A stretch of DNA of 64,000 nucleotides, from assembly GCF_003010955.1 (NCBI RefSeq), contig NZ_PGGO01000017.1, positions 1 to 64,000 on the forward strand, given 5' to 3'. Origin of the DNA: Phyllobacterium brassicacearum (GTDB taxonomy: Bacteria > Pseudomonadota > Alphaproteobacteria > Rhizobiales > Rhizobiaceae). A model generated the notes under the pieces. It searched no databases. It was not told where the DNA came from and worked only from the letters and a program-made list of their open reading frames with translations. Below, piece by piece: positions 8,605 through 18,969 of this stretch (positions within the stretch are counted from its first letter, which is position 1; each line of letters opens with the position of its first letter). The position numbers and the translations under genes were made by a program.

Positions 8605-11600
8605 TCAGGCATTGGGTGGTTCGTGCCCGGAATCCGCGGCTGTTTGGCGACGACGGCCGAATGATGAGACGCGTTCGCCGATGAGACCGAAGAGGACGTA
8701 GAGACCCGGGATGACGAGGATGCCAACAACCGTCGCCGCGACCATTCCCGCAACCACGGTCGCACCAATGGAAACGCGGCTGGCGGCGCCGGCCCCACTT
8801 GCGATGACCAGCGGAACCGAACCGAGAATGAAGGCGATGGCTGTCATGAGCACAGCGCGGAAGCGCATGTGGCCGCCTTCAATGGCTGCTTCGACAAGAC
8901 TCTTGCCCGATTCGTGGCTTTCCTTGGAGAACTCAACGATCAGAATCGCATTCTTGGCGGCCAATCCGATCAGAAGCACAAGACCGATCTGGGCGTAGAT
9001 GTTGAGTCCCAAGCCGACTGCCCTTATGCCGAGTATCGCACCCAGGATTGCCACGACCACCGATGCAATAACCGCAAATGGAATGGTCCAGCTCTCATAT
9101 TGGCCGACCAGGAACAGGTAGCCGAATATGATTGCTAGGGCGAACACGACAATGGTCTGACTGCTTGCCAGTGCTTCCTGATAGGATAACGCGGACCATT
9201 CAAATGCATAGCCATCCGGCAGTGACGCATTCGCAACATCCGTAAGGGCCTGCATCGCCTGACCGGTCGAAGCGCCTGCTGCGGGCGTTCCATTAATGGT
9301 TGCAGCCGTAAATTGGTTGTACCGGGTAAGCAGGGTAGGTTCGAGCTTCGTGCTCATGGATGCAATGGCCCGCACGGGCACCATCGCTCCGGTTGAACTG
9401 CGAACAAACAGGTTCAGAATATTGTCCGGGGTCCGCCGGAACTGGTAATCGGCAGCGACATTGACCTGATAGACTTGTCCGACAATGTTGAAATTGTTGA
9501 CGTAGCTGGAGCCAAGCTGGGTCTGGAGCGTGCTGAAAATCGTCGAAATGGGGGTGTTGAGACGCTGGGCACTGTCACGATCAATGTCGAGATAGATCCC
9601 TGGTACCTCGGCGGAAAATGTCGAGTACGCATTGCCGATTGCCGGATTGGCATTCGCGGCAACGATGAACGAGCGCATGACCTGGGCGAGTTCCTCTGGC
9701 GACTGTCCGCCAAGCGCCTCGAGCCGGAAATCGAAGCCTTCGGCATTGCCGATGCCTGGGATTGCCGGTGGCGGGAAGGCAATTATGTTTGCGGAACCCA
9801 GCTGAACGAATGCCCGGTTGAGACTGTTGTAAATTCCGCGTAGTCCGGTCTCCGGTGTCTTGCGTTCGTCCCAGGGTTTCATCACGACCAGGACCAGGCC
9901 AGTGTTGGGTTGCGATGCTCCTGAAAGGATGCTGTACCCCGAAACCGTCACGACGTTGGCGACACCATCGGTCTTGAGAGCGATACGACCGACCTCGTCG
10001 AGAACTGCCTGTGTCCTTGGAAGCGCAGCGGCATCAGGAAGCTGGACGTTCACGAACAGAACGCCCTGGTCTTCGTTTGGAATGAAAGCCGTGGGTGTGC
10101 GCGAAAGCATCCAATATGCCCCGCCGCCAAGAAGGAGAACAATCAGCCCCGCCACAATGGAACGCCGCGCCAGGAATCCGGTGATGCGCGAGTAGCCGTT
10201 CCTCGTGCTATCAAGCCCAGAATTGAACCAACGGAATGGTCCGCGGGCAGCGCTGGGGCGATGCAGAATCGTGGCGCACAAAGCCGGGCTGAGGGTAAGC
10301 GCATTCAAAGCCGAAATCGTGACCGCCGCCGTAATCGTTACGGCGAACTGTCGATATAGCTGCCCGGTGATGCCTGGTAGGAAAGCGACTGGCAGAAAGA
10401 CTGCGATGAGGACGAGCGTGGTCGAGACGATAGGGCCGGTCACTTGCCGCATTGCTACGCGCGTGGCGTCTGCGGGAGACATGTCCGGATGCTCCTCCAT
10501 CACGCGCTGGACGTTCTCAACAACGACGATAGCATCGTCCACGACAAGGCCGATTGCGAGAATCAAGGCAAACAGGGTGACTGTATTTGCCGAGAAGCCG
10601 AGCGCGAGCAGAATGGCAAACACGCCGATCAGCGATACCGGAATCGTCAAGGCCGGGATCAATGTTGCCCGCCAGTCCTGCAGGAAAATGAAGACAACGA
10701 CCAGGACAATGAGGCCAGTGATCACAAGCGTGAGGATGATCTCATGCACGGTTGCTTTCACGAAATCCGTGGAATCGTAGATGACCTCGTATGAGACATC
10801 CGCTGGAAAGCGGTTCTTGAGTACTTCGAGCTGGGCGCGTACAGCGTCGGCCACCCCCAAGGCGTTTGAGCCCGGCGATTGATAGATGGCGATCGTAGCG
10901 GACGGGCTACCATTCAGCTGGCTGACCGAGTTGTATGTTTGCGCACCGAGTTCGACGCGGCCGATATCGCTGATGCGTACTATCGCGCCTTCCGCTCCGG
11001 TACGCACGATAATATTCTTGAACTGGTCGGGACTGTCGAGCCGGCCAAGTGCGGTGATGGAATATTGCAGGACCTGGTCATCCGGGATCGGTGGAGCTCC
11101 GATCAGGCCAGCCGCCGCCTGGACGTTCTGTTGCTGAATGGCATTGGTCACGTCATCGGCCGTGATGCCAAGGGCCGCCATGCGCTGAGGATCGAGCCAG
11201 ATGCGCATGGAATAATTCAGTGCGCCCATGAGGGTCGCAGAGCCGACGCCGTTTACACGTGAAAGCGGGTTGACCACATTGATCTGTGCATAGTTCGAAA
11301 GGAACAGGCCGTCCTGGCTGCCCTTCGGTGAAAACAGGCTGATGATGAGCAGGAAGTTCGGTTGCTGGGCTTTCACGCTGACCCCCAGCCGTGTGACCGC
11401 ATCCGGAAGCTGAGGGGTCGCCAGTGCAACGCGGTTTTGCACATTTACCTGTGCGATGTCGCTGTTGGTGCCAACGGCAAATGTAACGGTGAGGGTATAG
11501 ACGCCGCTCGAACTCGTATTCGAAGCCATGTAGATCATGCCTTCGACGCCATTCACCTGCTGTTCGATCGGAGTCGCTACAGTATCCGCCAGCGTTTGCG

Positions 11601-11763
11601 CGTCAGCTCCTGGATAGTTTGCGGTTACCTGAATGGTCGGCGGTGTGATGTCCGGATATTGCGCGACAGGAATGTTCAGCAACGCGATTGTGCCCGCAAG
11701 CGTGATGATAATGGCAATCACCATTGCAAGGCGCGGGCGGCTGATGAAAATGTCCGCAAACAT
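8605..11763 (-). CDS. RND multidrug efflux pump, inner-membrane transporter (HAE1/AcrB type)
   Basis: A proton-driven pump that exports hydrophobic drugs, dyes or host compounds through a tripartite envelope complex. The 1052-aa protein has the duplicated layout of the family: TM1 at the N-terminus ([19 protein letters not shown]), two large periplasmic loops and twelve TM helices. The proton-relay Asp pair in TM4 ([17 protein letters not shown]) and the TM10 lysine ([11 protein letters not shown]) are present. It follows the adaptor gene by 3 bp, so the two are translated from one message. No outer-membrane channel gene is adjacent; the pump probably borrows a TolC-like protein, as known for the Brucella BepDE pump. 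Confidence 0.95.
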   Translation of the reverse strand: MFADIFISRPRLAMVIAIIITLAGTIALLNIPVAQYPDITPPTIQVTANYPGADAQTLADTVATPIEQQVNGVEGMIYMASNTSSSGVYTLTVTFAVGTNSDIAQVNVQNRVALATPQLPDAVTRLGVSVKAQQPNFLLIISLFSPKGSQDGLFLSNYAQINVVNPLSRVNGVGSATLMGALNYSMRIWLDPQRMAALGITADDVTNAIQQQNVQAAAGLIGAPPIPDDQVLQYSITALGRLDSPDQFKNIIVRTGAEGAIVRISDIGRVELGAQTYNSVSQLNGSPSATIAIYQSPGSNALGVADAVRAQLEVLKNRFPADVSYEVIYDSTDFVKATVHEIILTLVITGLIVLVVVFIFLQDWRATLIPALTIPVSLIGVFAILLALGFSANTVTLFALILAIGLVVDDAIVVVENVQRVMEEHPDMSPADATRVAMRQVTGPIVSTTLVLIAVFLPVAFLPGITGQLYRQFAVTITAAVTISALNALTLSPALCATILHRPSAARGPFRWFNSGLDSTRNGYSRITGFLARRSIVAGLIVLLLGGGAYWMLSRTPTAFIPNEDQGVLFVNVQLPDAAALPRTQAVLDEVGRIALKTDGVANVVTVSGYSILSGASQPNTGLVLVVMKPWDERKTPETGLRGIYNSLNRAFVQLGSANIIAFPPPAIPGIGNAEGFDFRLEALGGQSPEELAQVMRSFIVAANANPAIGNAYSTFSAEVPGIYLDIDRDSAQRLNTPISTIFSTLQTQLGSSYVNNFNIVGQVYQVNVAADYQFRRTPDNILNLFVRSSTGAMVPVRAIASMSTKLEPTLLTRYNQFTAATINGTPAAGASTGQAMQALTDVANASLPDGYAFEWSALSYQEALASSQTIVVFALAIIFGYLFLVGQYESWTIPFAVIASVVVAILGAILGIRAVGLGLNIYAQIGLVLLIGLAAKNAILIVEFSKESHESGKSLVEAAIEGGHMRFRAVLMTAIAFILGSVPLVIASGAGAASRVSIGATVVAGMVAATVVGILVIPGLYVLFGLIGERVSSFGRRRQTAADSGHEPPNA

Positions 11764-11766
11764 GCG

Positions 11767-12951
11767 TCAGTTCCCCGTGGCAGCCGGAGTGGGATTCACG
11801 ACGATACCTGCCCGTACTTTCTGAATACCGTTTGTGATGATGACTTCTCCGTTGGCCAGTCCGGACGTGACCGACCAGTCAACGCCGACACGCGGACCGA
11901 GGGACACGCGGCGGATGACGGCGCGATTGCCCTCGTCAAGCACAAAGACGAATGCACCATCGCGGTCCTGTTGTACGGCGGCGGCCGGGACGATCGGAAG
12001 TTGTGTCGGTTCACCGGACTGGACCGTGACGGTGACGAACTGGCCCGGAACCAGCTGCAAGCGTGGATTCGGAAACTCAGCGAATACGGCGATCGTCCCT
12101 GTGGTCGAATCGATCGTATTGTTAAGGAACGCAATCTTGCCAGGGGATTCGTAGATCGTGCCGTCAGAAAGGCGAAGCTTGGGCTTGTAGTTTTCCGACT
12201 GTTCCAGGACACCCTGGTCGTTTGGTTTCAAGGCATTGACGACAGTAAGGTAGTCTCTGTCGGAAATTGAGAATTGAACGCGGATGGGGTCCGTCTGCAC
12301 GACAGTCGCAAGTGTACCTGTGGAGGGTGATACCAGATTTCCTGGTGTTACCAGCATCTTGCCAATACGACCGGAGATTGGTGTCTTTATATCCGTGTAG
12401 GACAGGTTCAGCTCAGCAGTCTTGACGTTGGCCTGCGCTTGCGAAATCTGCGCTTTCGCCTGGTCAACCTGCGCTGATGCGGTATCGCGCGTGGCTGTTG
12501 CCTGATCTACGGTGGATTGGGACACATTGGCAGTTCTGAGCAGCTCAACCTGTCGCGTGAGGGTAACCTCGGCCTGCTTCAGGTTGGCCTCCGCGCCTGC
12601 CTGACCCGCAGTCGCCGCCTCAAGCGCCGCACGCGCACTGTCCAGAGCGGCCTGGTATCCGTCTTTCTCAATTTCGAATGCAATTTGACCGGCCTTTATG
12701 AAGCTTCCTTCGGTAAAACCCACACTATCAAGGAAACCCTCCACACGGGCCATCAGTTGGACCTGCTGGTCAGCGATGACCGTCCCGACAAATTCTCCCT
12801 GACGCGTTACGGGAGCAAGCTTGACGGCCGAGGTCTCGACCGAGGGTGGAGGCTGATCAGTCGAGGCAGGTGTCTGCGCCAAAGCCACTCCGTTGCCTAT
12901 AAAAAACAACGTCGCGCCGATGAGTGATGTCCGCCGCCAAAATGACCCCAC
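11767..12951 (-). CDS. RND efflux periplasmic adaptor (HlyD/MFP family)
   Basis: Bridges the inner-membrane pump and the outer-membrane channel. I place the start at the GTG at 12951: AAGGAG lies 10 bp upstream, and it gives a clean signal peptide (GSFWRRTSLIGATLFFIGNG..ALA) and 394 aa, the normal length. The frame stays open to 13047 but the extra residues are not signal-like. Domains in order are a lipoyl-like half, a coiled-coil hairpin rich in Ala/Gln (about 95-165), the second lipoyl half (TDIKTPISGRIGKMLV), a beta-barrel and the membrane-proximal domain. No local TetR/MarR repressor is next to it. Confidence 0.93.
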   Translation of the reverse strand: MGSFWRRTSLIGATLFFIGNGVALAQTPASTDQPPPSVETSAVKLAPVTRQGEFVGTVIADQQVQLMARVEGFLDSVGFTEGSFIKAGQIAFEIEKDGYQAALDSARAALEAATAGQAGAEANLKQAEVTLTRQVELLRTANVSQSTVDQATATRDTASAQVDQAKAQISQAQANVKTAELNLSYTDIKTPISGRIGKMLVTPGNLVSPSTGTLATVVQTDPIRVQFSISDRDYLTVVNALKPNDQGVLEQSENYKPKLRLSDGTIYESPGKIAFLNNTIDSTTGTIAVFAEFPNPRLQLVPGQFVTVTVQSGEPTQLPIVPAAAVQQDRDGAFVFVLDEGNRAVIRRVSLGPRVGVDWSVTSGLANGEVIITNGIQKVRAGIVVNPTPAATGN

Positions 12952-13238
12952 GTTGATCGAACTCCTTAGGTCGGATGTTGGAAAAAGACTCTTATTCTTA
13001 CCGGAAGAATCTTCTGCGTGTATGCCAACGTGAATCATGGAGCTCAACTTTGCCTGCTGTATTGAAGAAGATCATGATTCAACGGGTCGAATGCGAACAA
13101 GTACGTAACTGTAACAAATTCCGCTGAGCGATCAGTGGTATCGAGTTCAATGTGCCAGCGTTGGTCGCCAGCCTATCACTTGTTGCGCCGCTCTCAAGCG
13201 GCTAAGTTGAGGATATGCCGTCCATCATCGATTGAGCA

Positions 13239-14117
13239 ATGCACCAGTCAACCATAAACGAGTGGAAGGAAATCGGATGGGGCACACTGGCCTCAGTCGC
13301 GCTGCATCTATCGGTGGTATTTTTGCTGGTGTTTCGCCTGCACGTGGAGCCATTCCCGGAAGAGCAGACAGTCGAGGTTGAGCTCGTAGCACCGCTGCCG
13401 ACTAAGCCGAAAGAAAAGCCGCAGCAAGCGCCGGCGAGTGCCAAGGCTGCTCGTCCGCTGGTATTCGAGTCGATGCCGCCACAGCCAGAACAGAAAACTA
13501 CTGAACCGCAACAGCCTGCGGCTGAACAGGCCTCGACGCCATCAGCAAACCCGGAAAGTGCGCCGACCGAATCAAGCTCCGATACCGAACCTGGCGAGGC
13601 AAAACCTGCAACGCCAGCGCCCGTCGTTACCGGGACAAACCTTCAAAGTGTGCCGGTCCCCGGAGAGAAGGCCCGTCCCGACGAGACGAACAGGGAACCA
13701 GCCCGGAAGCCGGCGGAGGCGAAAACCAAACAGAAATCGGATGAGCTCAACCCCGCGCGAGAACCGTCTTCATCGAAATCACTGTTTGATCCGAGGGTCC
13801 TGCAGACGATTGGCCAGCTTCCGCGAGAAGGGCGCATCCGTCAGCTTTGCCAGATCGAGGCGATTGCCCGGATTCGCCAACAACCGTTCAGCCGTTATGC
13901 TGACATTCTCGTGCCTTACGGGGCATCAGGCGGTCTGATCACAAACAATACCCTTGATGCCAGGGGCGGCGCGTTCCGCAACGGATCAAACTGGTACAAT
14001 GTCAGTTTCAAATGCCAAGTCGATGCCAACACGACGAAAGTCGTTTCACTCAGCTTGGGGATCGGCGGCGCGGTCCCGCCGAGCGAATGGCGTAAACGAG
14101 AGCTGCCAATGAATTAA
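13239..14117 (+). CDS. DUF930 protein with TonB-like N-terminus
   Basis: A 292-aa envelope protein. A short cytoplasmic stretch and one TM helix (LASVALHLSVVFLLVFRLHV, about 17-36) lead into VEVELVAPLP, the pattern seen at the start of TonB/TolA-like proteins. A Pro/Glu/Lys-rich spacer follows to about 180. The C-terminal globular domain (LFDPRVLQTIGQLP to ELPMN) matches DUF930, found mainly in Hyphomicrobiales. The role is unknown; a periplasm-spanning structural or energy-coupling function is inference from layout. It is divergent from the RND operon with 287 bp between. The Shine-Dalgarno site is weak. Confidence 0.8.
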   Translation: MHQSTINEWKEIGWGTLASVALHLSVVFLLVFRLHVEPFPEEQTVEVELVAPLPTKPKEKPQQAPASAKAARPLVFESMPPQPEQKTTEPQQPAAEQASTPSANPESAPTESSSDTEPGEAKPATPAPVVTGTNLQSVPVPGEKARPDETNREPARKPAEAKTKQKSDELNPAREPSSSKSLFDPRVLQTIGQLPREGRIRQLCQIEAIARIRQQPFSRYADILVPYGASGGLITNNTLDARGGAFRNGSNWYNVSFKCQVDANTTKVVSLSLGIGGAVPPSEWRKRELPMN

Positions 14118-14216
14118 TCCATGTTGGCGGGTCCGCCGTTTGGTGCAAGAATCGGGTTGAATTTGTCCGGCGTCCGTATGATTTTCATGGCAGATTGAAA
14201 TTTGAGGATATGTGTC

Positions 14217-14780
14217 ATGGGGCAGACAGTGCATCACTATCTTGTCTTCGAGACCGCGGGCGGCTTTTGCGGAATTGCCTGGAACAGGATCGGCATCACA
14301 CGTTTCCAGCTGCCGACCCGAAGCGCCGAGGCGACCGAACGAAACCTGCTGCGCCGGCTACCCGGGGCTGAACCGGGTTCGCCGCCACCGGAGGTGGCCG
14401 AAGCCGTCGCAGCCGCGAAGCGCTATTTCGAGGGCGAGGAAACGGATTTTTCTGGCCTCGGGCTAGACCTCGGCGAACAGGACGAGTTCTTCGGCAAGGT
14501 CTATGCCGCCGTGCGGCGGCTAGGCTGGGGGCATACAACCACTTATGGTGCCCTGGCAAAAGAACTCGGTGCCGGGCCCGAGGCCGCACGTGATGTTGGC
14601 CAAGCCATGGCCAGGAATCCTGTGCCCTTGATCATCCCTTGCCATCGTGTACTGGCGGCCGGCGGTCGGGTAGGGGGCTTTTCAGCACCCGGCGGTTCGA
14701 CCGCGAAGATGCGCATGCTGGAGCTGGAGGGCGTTTCGCCTGGATCACTGGATGCAGCACAGCAGTCCTTCGGGTTCTAA
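14217..14780 (+). CDS. ogt: Methylated-DNA--protein-cysteine methyltransferase (Ogt type)
   Basis: Repairs O6-alkylguanine and O4-alkylthymine by moving the alkyl group to its own cysteine. The 187-aa protein has an N-terminal ferredoxin-like domain and the C-terminal winged-helix domain containing TTYGALAKELG and the acceptor motif IIPCHRVL (C142). The start at 14217 is set by TGAGGA 8 bp upstream. It overlaps the convergent GMC oxidoreductase gene by 4 bp at the 3' ends. It has Ogt length, with no Ada-type regulatory domain. Confidence 0.93.
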   Translation: MGQTVHHYLVFETAGGFCGIAWNRIGITRFQLPTRSAEATERNLLRRLPGAEPGSPPPEVAEAVAAAKRYFEGEETDFSGLGLDLGEQDEFFGKVYAAVRRLGWGHTTTYGALAKELGAGPEAARDVGQAMARNPVPLIIPCHRVLAAGGRVGGFSAPGGSTAKMRMLELEGVSPGSLDAAQQSFGF

Positions 14781-16381
14781 CTTCGGCGATAATCCCCCGC
14801 GATCATCTCCGCGGCCTTTTCGGCGATCATGATCGTTGGTGAGTTGGTATTTCCCGAGGTAATCGAAGGCATGATCGAGGCATCGGCCACACGCAGACCT
14901 TGAATGCCGCGCACGCGCAATTGCGGATCGACGACCGAGTCCGGATCAGCACCCATGCGGCAGGTTCCTACGGGGTGGAAGATGGTCGTGCCAACGGCAC
15001 CGGCGGCTTCGACTAATTCCTCTTCCGTTTTATAGTCGGGGCCGGGTTTGAACTCTTCCGGCTTGAAACGCTGCAATGGCTTTTGCGCCACAATGTTGCG
15101 CGTGATGCGGATCGAGTCCGCCGCGACACGGCGATCACTTTCTGTCGTCAGATAATTCGGCTGGATCGCAGGATGCGAGCGATGATCCGGTGATTTGATG
15201 TGCACGGACCCGCGGCTCTCGGGACGCAGATTGCAAACGCTCGCGGTAAACGCCGGGAAGGGGTGTACGTTTTCGCCAAACTTTTCCAGGGAGAGAGGTT
15301 GCACATGATATTGCAAATTGGCTGTCTCAAAAGAAGGATCGGACCGGGTGAAGACGCCAAGCTGGCTTGGCGCCATCGACATGGGTCCCGACCGGCTGAT
15401 GAGATATTCCAGCGCGATTGCGGCCTTGCCAAGAAGGCGGTTGGCCTTCTCATTGAGTGTCGGAATACCGGTAACCTTGTAGGCACAACGCAGCTGCAGA
15501 TGGTCCTGTAGGTTCTCGCCGACACCGCGCCGTTCCAGGACCGTTTCGATACCCGCAGTCTGCAAGATGTCGCCGCGACCGATGCCTGATAGTTCGAGAA
15601 TATGCGGTGAGCCAATTGACCCGGCAGCCAGGATGACCTCGCGCCTGCATTGGACCGAACGGATCGCCCCGGCCTGTTCGAATTCAACGCCTTTAACGGC
15701 CAAATCCTTCAAGATCAGCTTTCGCACATGCGCTCCGGTTTCAACCTTGAGATTAGGACGTCCCAGGGCGGGGCGCAGAAACGCCTTCGCCGTGTTCCAG
15801 CGGATGCCGCGCTTCTGATTGACCTTGAAATAGGATGAACCTTCGTTGTCACCGCGATTGAAATCGTCTGTACGAGGGATGCCGGCAGCTTCGGCGGCAT
15901 CCCTAAACGCATCAAGTATATCCCAATGGAGACGTGCTTCTTCGACACGCCATTCTCCTCCCGAGCCGTGGAAATCGTCGGCGCCGAGATAATAATCCTC
16001 TGACTTCTTGAAATAGGGCAGGACATCATCCCAGCCCCAGCCGGTACAGCCATCCTGGCGCCACAGGTTGTAATCGCGCGCCTGCCCACGCATGTAGATC
16101 ATGCCGTTGATCGATGAGCAGCCGCCCAGAACCTTGCCACGCGGATAGTTCAGGCTTCGGCCGTTCAAACCAGGCTCGGCCTCCGTCGAAAAACACCAGT
16201 CAATTCGCGGGTTCGAGATGCAATACAGATAGCCGACCGGGATGTGGATCCACGGATAATTATCCTTGCCGCCAGCCTCGAGCAGTAGGACAGACACGTG
16301 CTTGTTCTCGGAGAGGCGATTGGCGAGCGTGCAGCCCGCCGTGCCCGCCCCGACGATGATGTAATCATACGCGGTTGTCAT
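14777..16381 (-). CDS. GMC-family FAD oxidoreductase (choline/alcohol dehydrogenase-like)
   Basis: Oxidises an alcohol substrate with FAD. The 534-aa protein has the N-terminal dinucleotide fold (YIIVGAGTAGCTLANRL), the FAD-binding loop (PRGKVLGGCSSING, about 84-97) and the GMC signature 2 (GSIGSPHILELSGIG). The C-terminal catalytic histidine regions are FHPVGTCRMG and SGNTNSPTIM. The length and RGQARDYNLW segment are like BetA-type choline dehydrogenases, but many relatives act on other alcohols. It is the last gene of the operon behind a Liv-type importer (6 bp gap to the permease), so its substrate is probably what that importer brings in. Confidence 0.9.
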   Translation of the reverse strand: MTTAYDYIIVGAGTAGCTLANRLSENKHVSVLLLEAGGKDNYPWIHIPVGYLYCISNPRIDWCFSTEAEPGLNGRSLNYPRGKVLGGCSSINGMIYMRGQARDYNLWRQDGCTGWGWDDVLPYFKKSEDYYLGADDFHGSGGEWRVEEARLHWDILDAFRDAAEAAGIPRTDDFNRGDNEGSSYFKVNQKRGIRWNTAKAFLRPALGRPNLKVETGAHVRKLILKDLAVKGVEFEQAGAIRSVQCRREVILAAGSIGSPHILELSGIGRGDILQTAGIETVLERRGVGENLQDHLQLRCAYKVTGIPTLNEKANRLLGKAAIALEYLISRSGPMSMAPSQLGVFTRSDPSFETANLQYHVQPLSLEKFGENVHPFPAFTASVCNLRPESRGSVHIKSPDHRSHPAIQPNYLTTESDRRVAADSIRITRNIVAQKPLQRFKPEEFKPGPDYKTEEELVEAAGAVGTTIFHPVGTCRMGADPDSVVDPQLRVRGIQGLRVADASIMPSITSGNTNSPTIMIAEKAAEMIAGDYRRS

Positions 16382-16386
16382 TTGGA

Positions 16387-17370
16387 TCAGTTCTCGGATC
16401 TGCCTTGAAGTTTCTTGCCAAAGCGCGAGGCGTAGAATTCACCAATAATTCCGCGGCGGAAGACAAGGACACAGACCATAAAGATGATGCCCGTAATGAC
16501 GGTTACGGGGAACTCCGAGGTCGCCAGATAATTCTCCAGTGTTGCGATCAGTGCGGCACCAAAGATCGGGCCAACCAGGGTTCCGATCCCGCCGAGCAAT
16601 GTCATCAACACGACTTCACCGGACATCTGCCAACTGACATCCGTAAGGGTAGCGAACTGAAACACGATGGCCTTCAATCCTCCGGCAAGGCCGGTGAGTG
16701 CTGCAGACATGACAAAGGCGGCAAGCTTGTAACGGGCAACGGAATAGCCGAGCGATATGGCGCGGTTTTCGTTTTCACGCACGGATTTGAGGATCATGCC
16801 AAATGGCGAATTGATGATACGCCAGATGATGAACATGCCGATCAGAAATACCGCAAGGACGAAGAAATACATGCTCAGCGGTTGATTGAGGTCGATGAAG
16901 CCGAAGAGATAGCCGCGCGGGACACCTTGAATTCCGTCCTCACCGTGTGTGAAGGAAGCCTGCAGGCAGAAGAACGAAAACATCTGCGCCAGCGCCAGAG
17001 TGATCATCGTTGAATAAATGCCCTGGCGGCGGATGGCGAAGAAGCCGATGACGAGCCCGAGAACTGTGGCGCCGGCGACGCCAACAAGAATGCCAAGTTC
17101 AGGCGAAAATCCCCATTCCTTCACCGCATGGGCCGTGAAGTAGGCCGCACCGCCGAAGAATGCGGCGTGGCCAAAGGACAGGATGCCGGTATAGCCGAGC
17201 AGCAGGTTGAAGGCACATGCGAAGAGCGCAAAGCACAACACCTTCATCAGGAATACAGGATAGAAATAGAACGGCGCGAGGATCAACCCGGCAACGCCGA
17301 TGAGGATCAGGGCCATCTCAAGCGTAAGAAATCGATCCTTCGAGGCTTCGGAAATCGTTGTGTCGGTCAT
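16387..17370 (-). CDS. Branched-chain amino acid-type ABC permease (LivM family)
   Basis: One of two membrane subunits of the importer encoded at 16.4-21 kb. The 327-aa protein has 8-10 hydrophobic helices, including LILAPFYFYPVFLMKVLCFA, and the LivM-type loop AFNLLLGYTGILSFGHAAFF near residues 53-72. Its start is 1 bp from the stop of the LivH-type gene. The family carries Leu/Ile/Val but is also used for urea, amides and aromatic acids, so the substrate is open. Confidence 0.92.
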   Translation of the reverse strand: MTDTTISEASKDRFLTLEMALILIGVAGLILAPFYFYPVFLMKVLCFALFACAFNLLLGYTGILSFGHAAFFGGAAYFTAHAVKEWGFSPELGILVGVAGATVLGLVIGFFAIRRQGIYSTMITLALAQMFSFFCLQASFTHGEDGIQGVPRGYLFGFIDLNQPLSMYFFVLAVFLIGMFIIWRIINSPFGMILKSVRENENRAISLGYSVARYKLAAFVMSAALTGLAGGLKAIVFQFATLTDVSWQMSGEVVLMTLLGGIGTLVGPIFGAALIATLENYLATSEFPVTVITGIIFMVCVLVFRRGIIGEFYASRFGKKLQGRSEN

Positions 17371-17371
17371 G

Positions 17372-18259
17372 TCAGACCTCCTTTCCGAACAGGCCCGCAG
17401 GGCGCACCAGCAATACGATCGCCATGATGACGAAGATGACGATGTTCGATGCTTCCGGATAGAACACCTTGGTCAGCCCTTCGAAAATCCCGAGCATATA
17501 GCCGGTTACAATAGCGCCCAGAATGGATCCCATACCGCCGACAACGACGACCGCGAACACGACGATGATCATGTTCGATCCCATCAGCGGACTGACCTGA
17601 TAAATGGGAGCGGCCATGATACCGGCGAGGCCGGCGAGACCAGCTCCAAGGCCATAGGTGAATGTCAGCAACAATGGCACGTTGATGCCGAAAGCACGCA
17701 CAAGTGTCGGGTTTTCTGTTGCTGCGCGCAGATAGGAACCGAGGCGGGTCTTCTCGATCAGCAGCCATGTCCCGAGGCAGACAACCAATGAAGCGATGAC
17801 GACCCAGGCGCGATATTTTGGCAGGAACATGAAGCCGAGATTAAATCCCCCAGCCATTGCGCCAGGAACCGCATAGGGTTGGCCAGCCGCACCGTAGTAA
17901 TAGCGGAACGTGCCTTCGATCACGAGTGCAAGTCCGAACGTAAACAACAAACCATAGAGGTGGTCGAGATTATAAAGGCGCGACAGCGCGACCCGTTCGA
18001 TGAACGCGCCCGCGAGACCCACAACCAAAGGCGCAAGGATCAGCGCGGGCCAGTAACCGATGCCAAGCTCTGCCAGCAAAAGATAGCCGACAAAAGCACC
18101 GAGCATATATTGTGCACCGTGTGCGAAATTGATGACACGCAGCAGGCCAAAAATAATCGCGAGGCCGAGACTAAGCATCGCGTAGAACGAGCCGTTGATA
18201 AGGCCGATCAGCAACTGGCCGAGAAACGCCTGGAGGGGGACGCCGAAGATCATGGTCAT
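17372..18259 (-). CDS. Branched-chain amino acid-type ABC permease (LivH family)
   Basis: The partner permease of the LivM-type subunit. The 295-aa protein opens with the typical LivH region (LIGLINGSFYAMLSLGLAII then FGLLRVINFAHGAQYMLGAF). The coupling segment AFGINVPLLLTFTYGLGAGL is in the second half, and it ends with the conserved VLLVRPAGLFGKEV. Only 5 bp separate it from the ATPase gene upstream, as in liv operons. Confidence 0.93.
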   Translation of the reverse strand: MTMIFGVPLQAFLGQLLIGLINGSFYAMLSLGLAIIFGLLRVINFAHGAQYMLGAFVGYLLLAELGIGYWPALILAPLVVGLAGAFIERVALSRLYNLDHLYGLLFTFGLALVIEGTFRYYYGAAGQPYAVPGAMAGGFNLGFMFLPKYRAWVVIASLVVCLGTWLLIEKTRLGSYLRAATENPTLVRAFGINVPLLLTFTYGLGAGLAGLAGIMAAPIYQVSPLMGSNMIIVVFAVVVVGGMGSILGAIVTGYMLGIFEGLTKVFYPEASNIVIFVIMAIVLLVRPAGLFGKEV

Positions 18260-18264
18260 AGTCG

Positions 18265-18969
18265 TCAGACTCCCAAAGCTTCGTTGAGCATGGTCATGCG
18301 GTCGGGCAATTCCCTGACATGGAAATTGTCGATGACCCTGCCATGATCGACCACGTAGAAGCGATCAGCGACCTTACTGGCAAACCGGAAATTCTGTTCG
18401 ACGAGCAGAATGGTCATGCCGCGCTGCTTCAGTGTTACAAGCACCTCGCCGATACGCTGAACGATGACCGGTGCAAGGCCTTCCGTTGGTTCGTCCAGAA
18501 GCAGGAGCTTGACGCCGGTGCGCAGAATTCGGGCAATCGCCAGCATCTGCTGTTCGCCACCCGAAAGCTTTGTGCCCGGACTGTTGCGGCGCTCCTTGAG
18601 GTTGGGAAAGAGGTCGTAGATCTCGGCGATCGACATGCCGCCCTTGGCGACGATTGGCGGAAGATTGAGGTTTTCATCGACGGACAGCGTGGCGAATATG
18701 CCGCGTTCCTCGGGCACAAAGCCGATGCCTGCGTGTGCGGTACGATGCAGCGGCACGCGCATCATGTCCTTGCCTTCGAAGTTAATCGTGCCTGTGCGCT
18801 TTCGGATAATTCCCATAATGGAGCGCAATGTTGTCGTCTTGCCGACACCATTGCGGCCAAGAAGGGTGACCGTCTCCCCTTGATGGATGTCGAGATTGAT
18901 GCCGTGCAAGGCATGACCTTCGCCATACCAGGCATGAAGATCCCGGACAGAAAGCAGCGTGTTACTCAT
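18265..18969 (-). CDS. ABC importer ATPase (LivF family)
   Basis: One of two ATPases of the importer. I start the 234-aa protein at 18969 (MSNTLLSVRDLHAWYGEGHA), where the ATG overlaps the LivG stop by 8 bp; an extra 20 residues to 19029 would lie inside livG and are not family-like. Walker A is LLGRNGVGKTTTLRSI, the signature is KLSGGEQQMLAIAR, and Walker B is LLLLDEPTEGLAP, all in normal LivF positions. Confidence 0.94.
   Translation of the reverse strand: MSNTLLSVRDLHAWYGEGHALHGINLDIHQGETVTLLGRNGVGKTTTLRSIMGIIRKRTGTINFEGKDMMRVPLHRTAHAGIGFVPEERGIFATLSVDENLNLPPIVAKGGMSIAEIYDLFPNLKERRNSPGTKLSGGEQQMLAIARILRTGVKLLLLDEPTEGLAPVIVQRIGEVLVTLKQRGMTILLVEQNFRFASKVADRFYVVDHGRVIDNFHVRELPDRMTMLNEALGV

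Noticed and set aside
11362-12270. 302-aa plus-strand frame over the RND genes
   Set aside because: Cys/Arg/His-rich shadow of the adaptor and pump genes, without a ribosome site.
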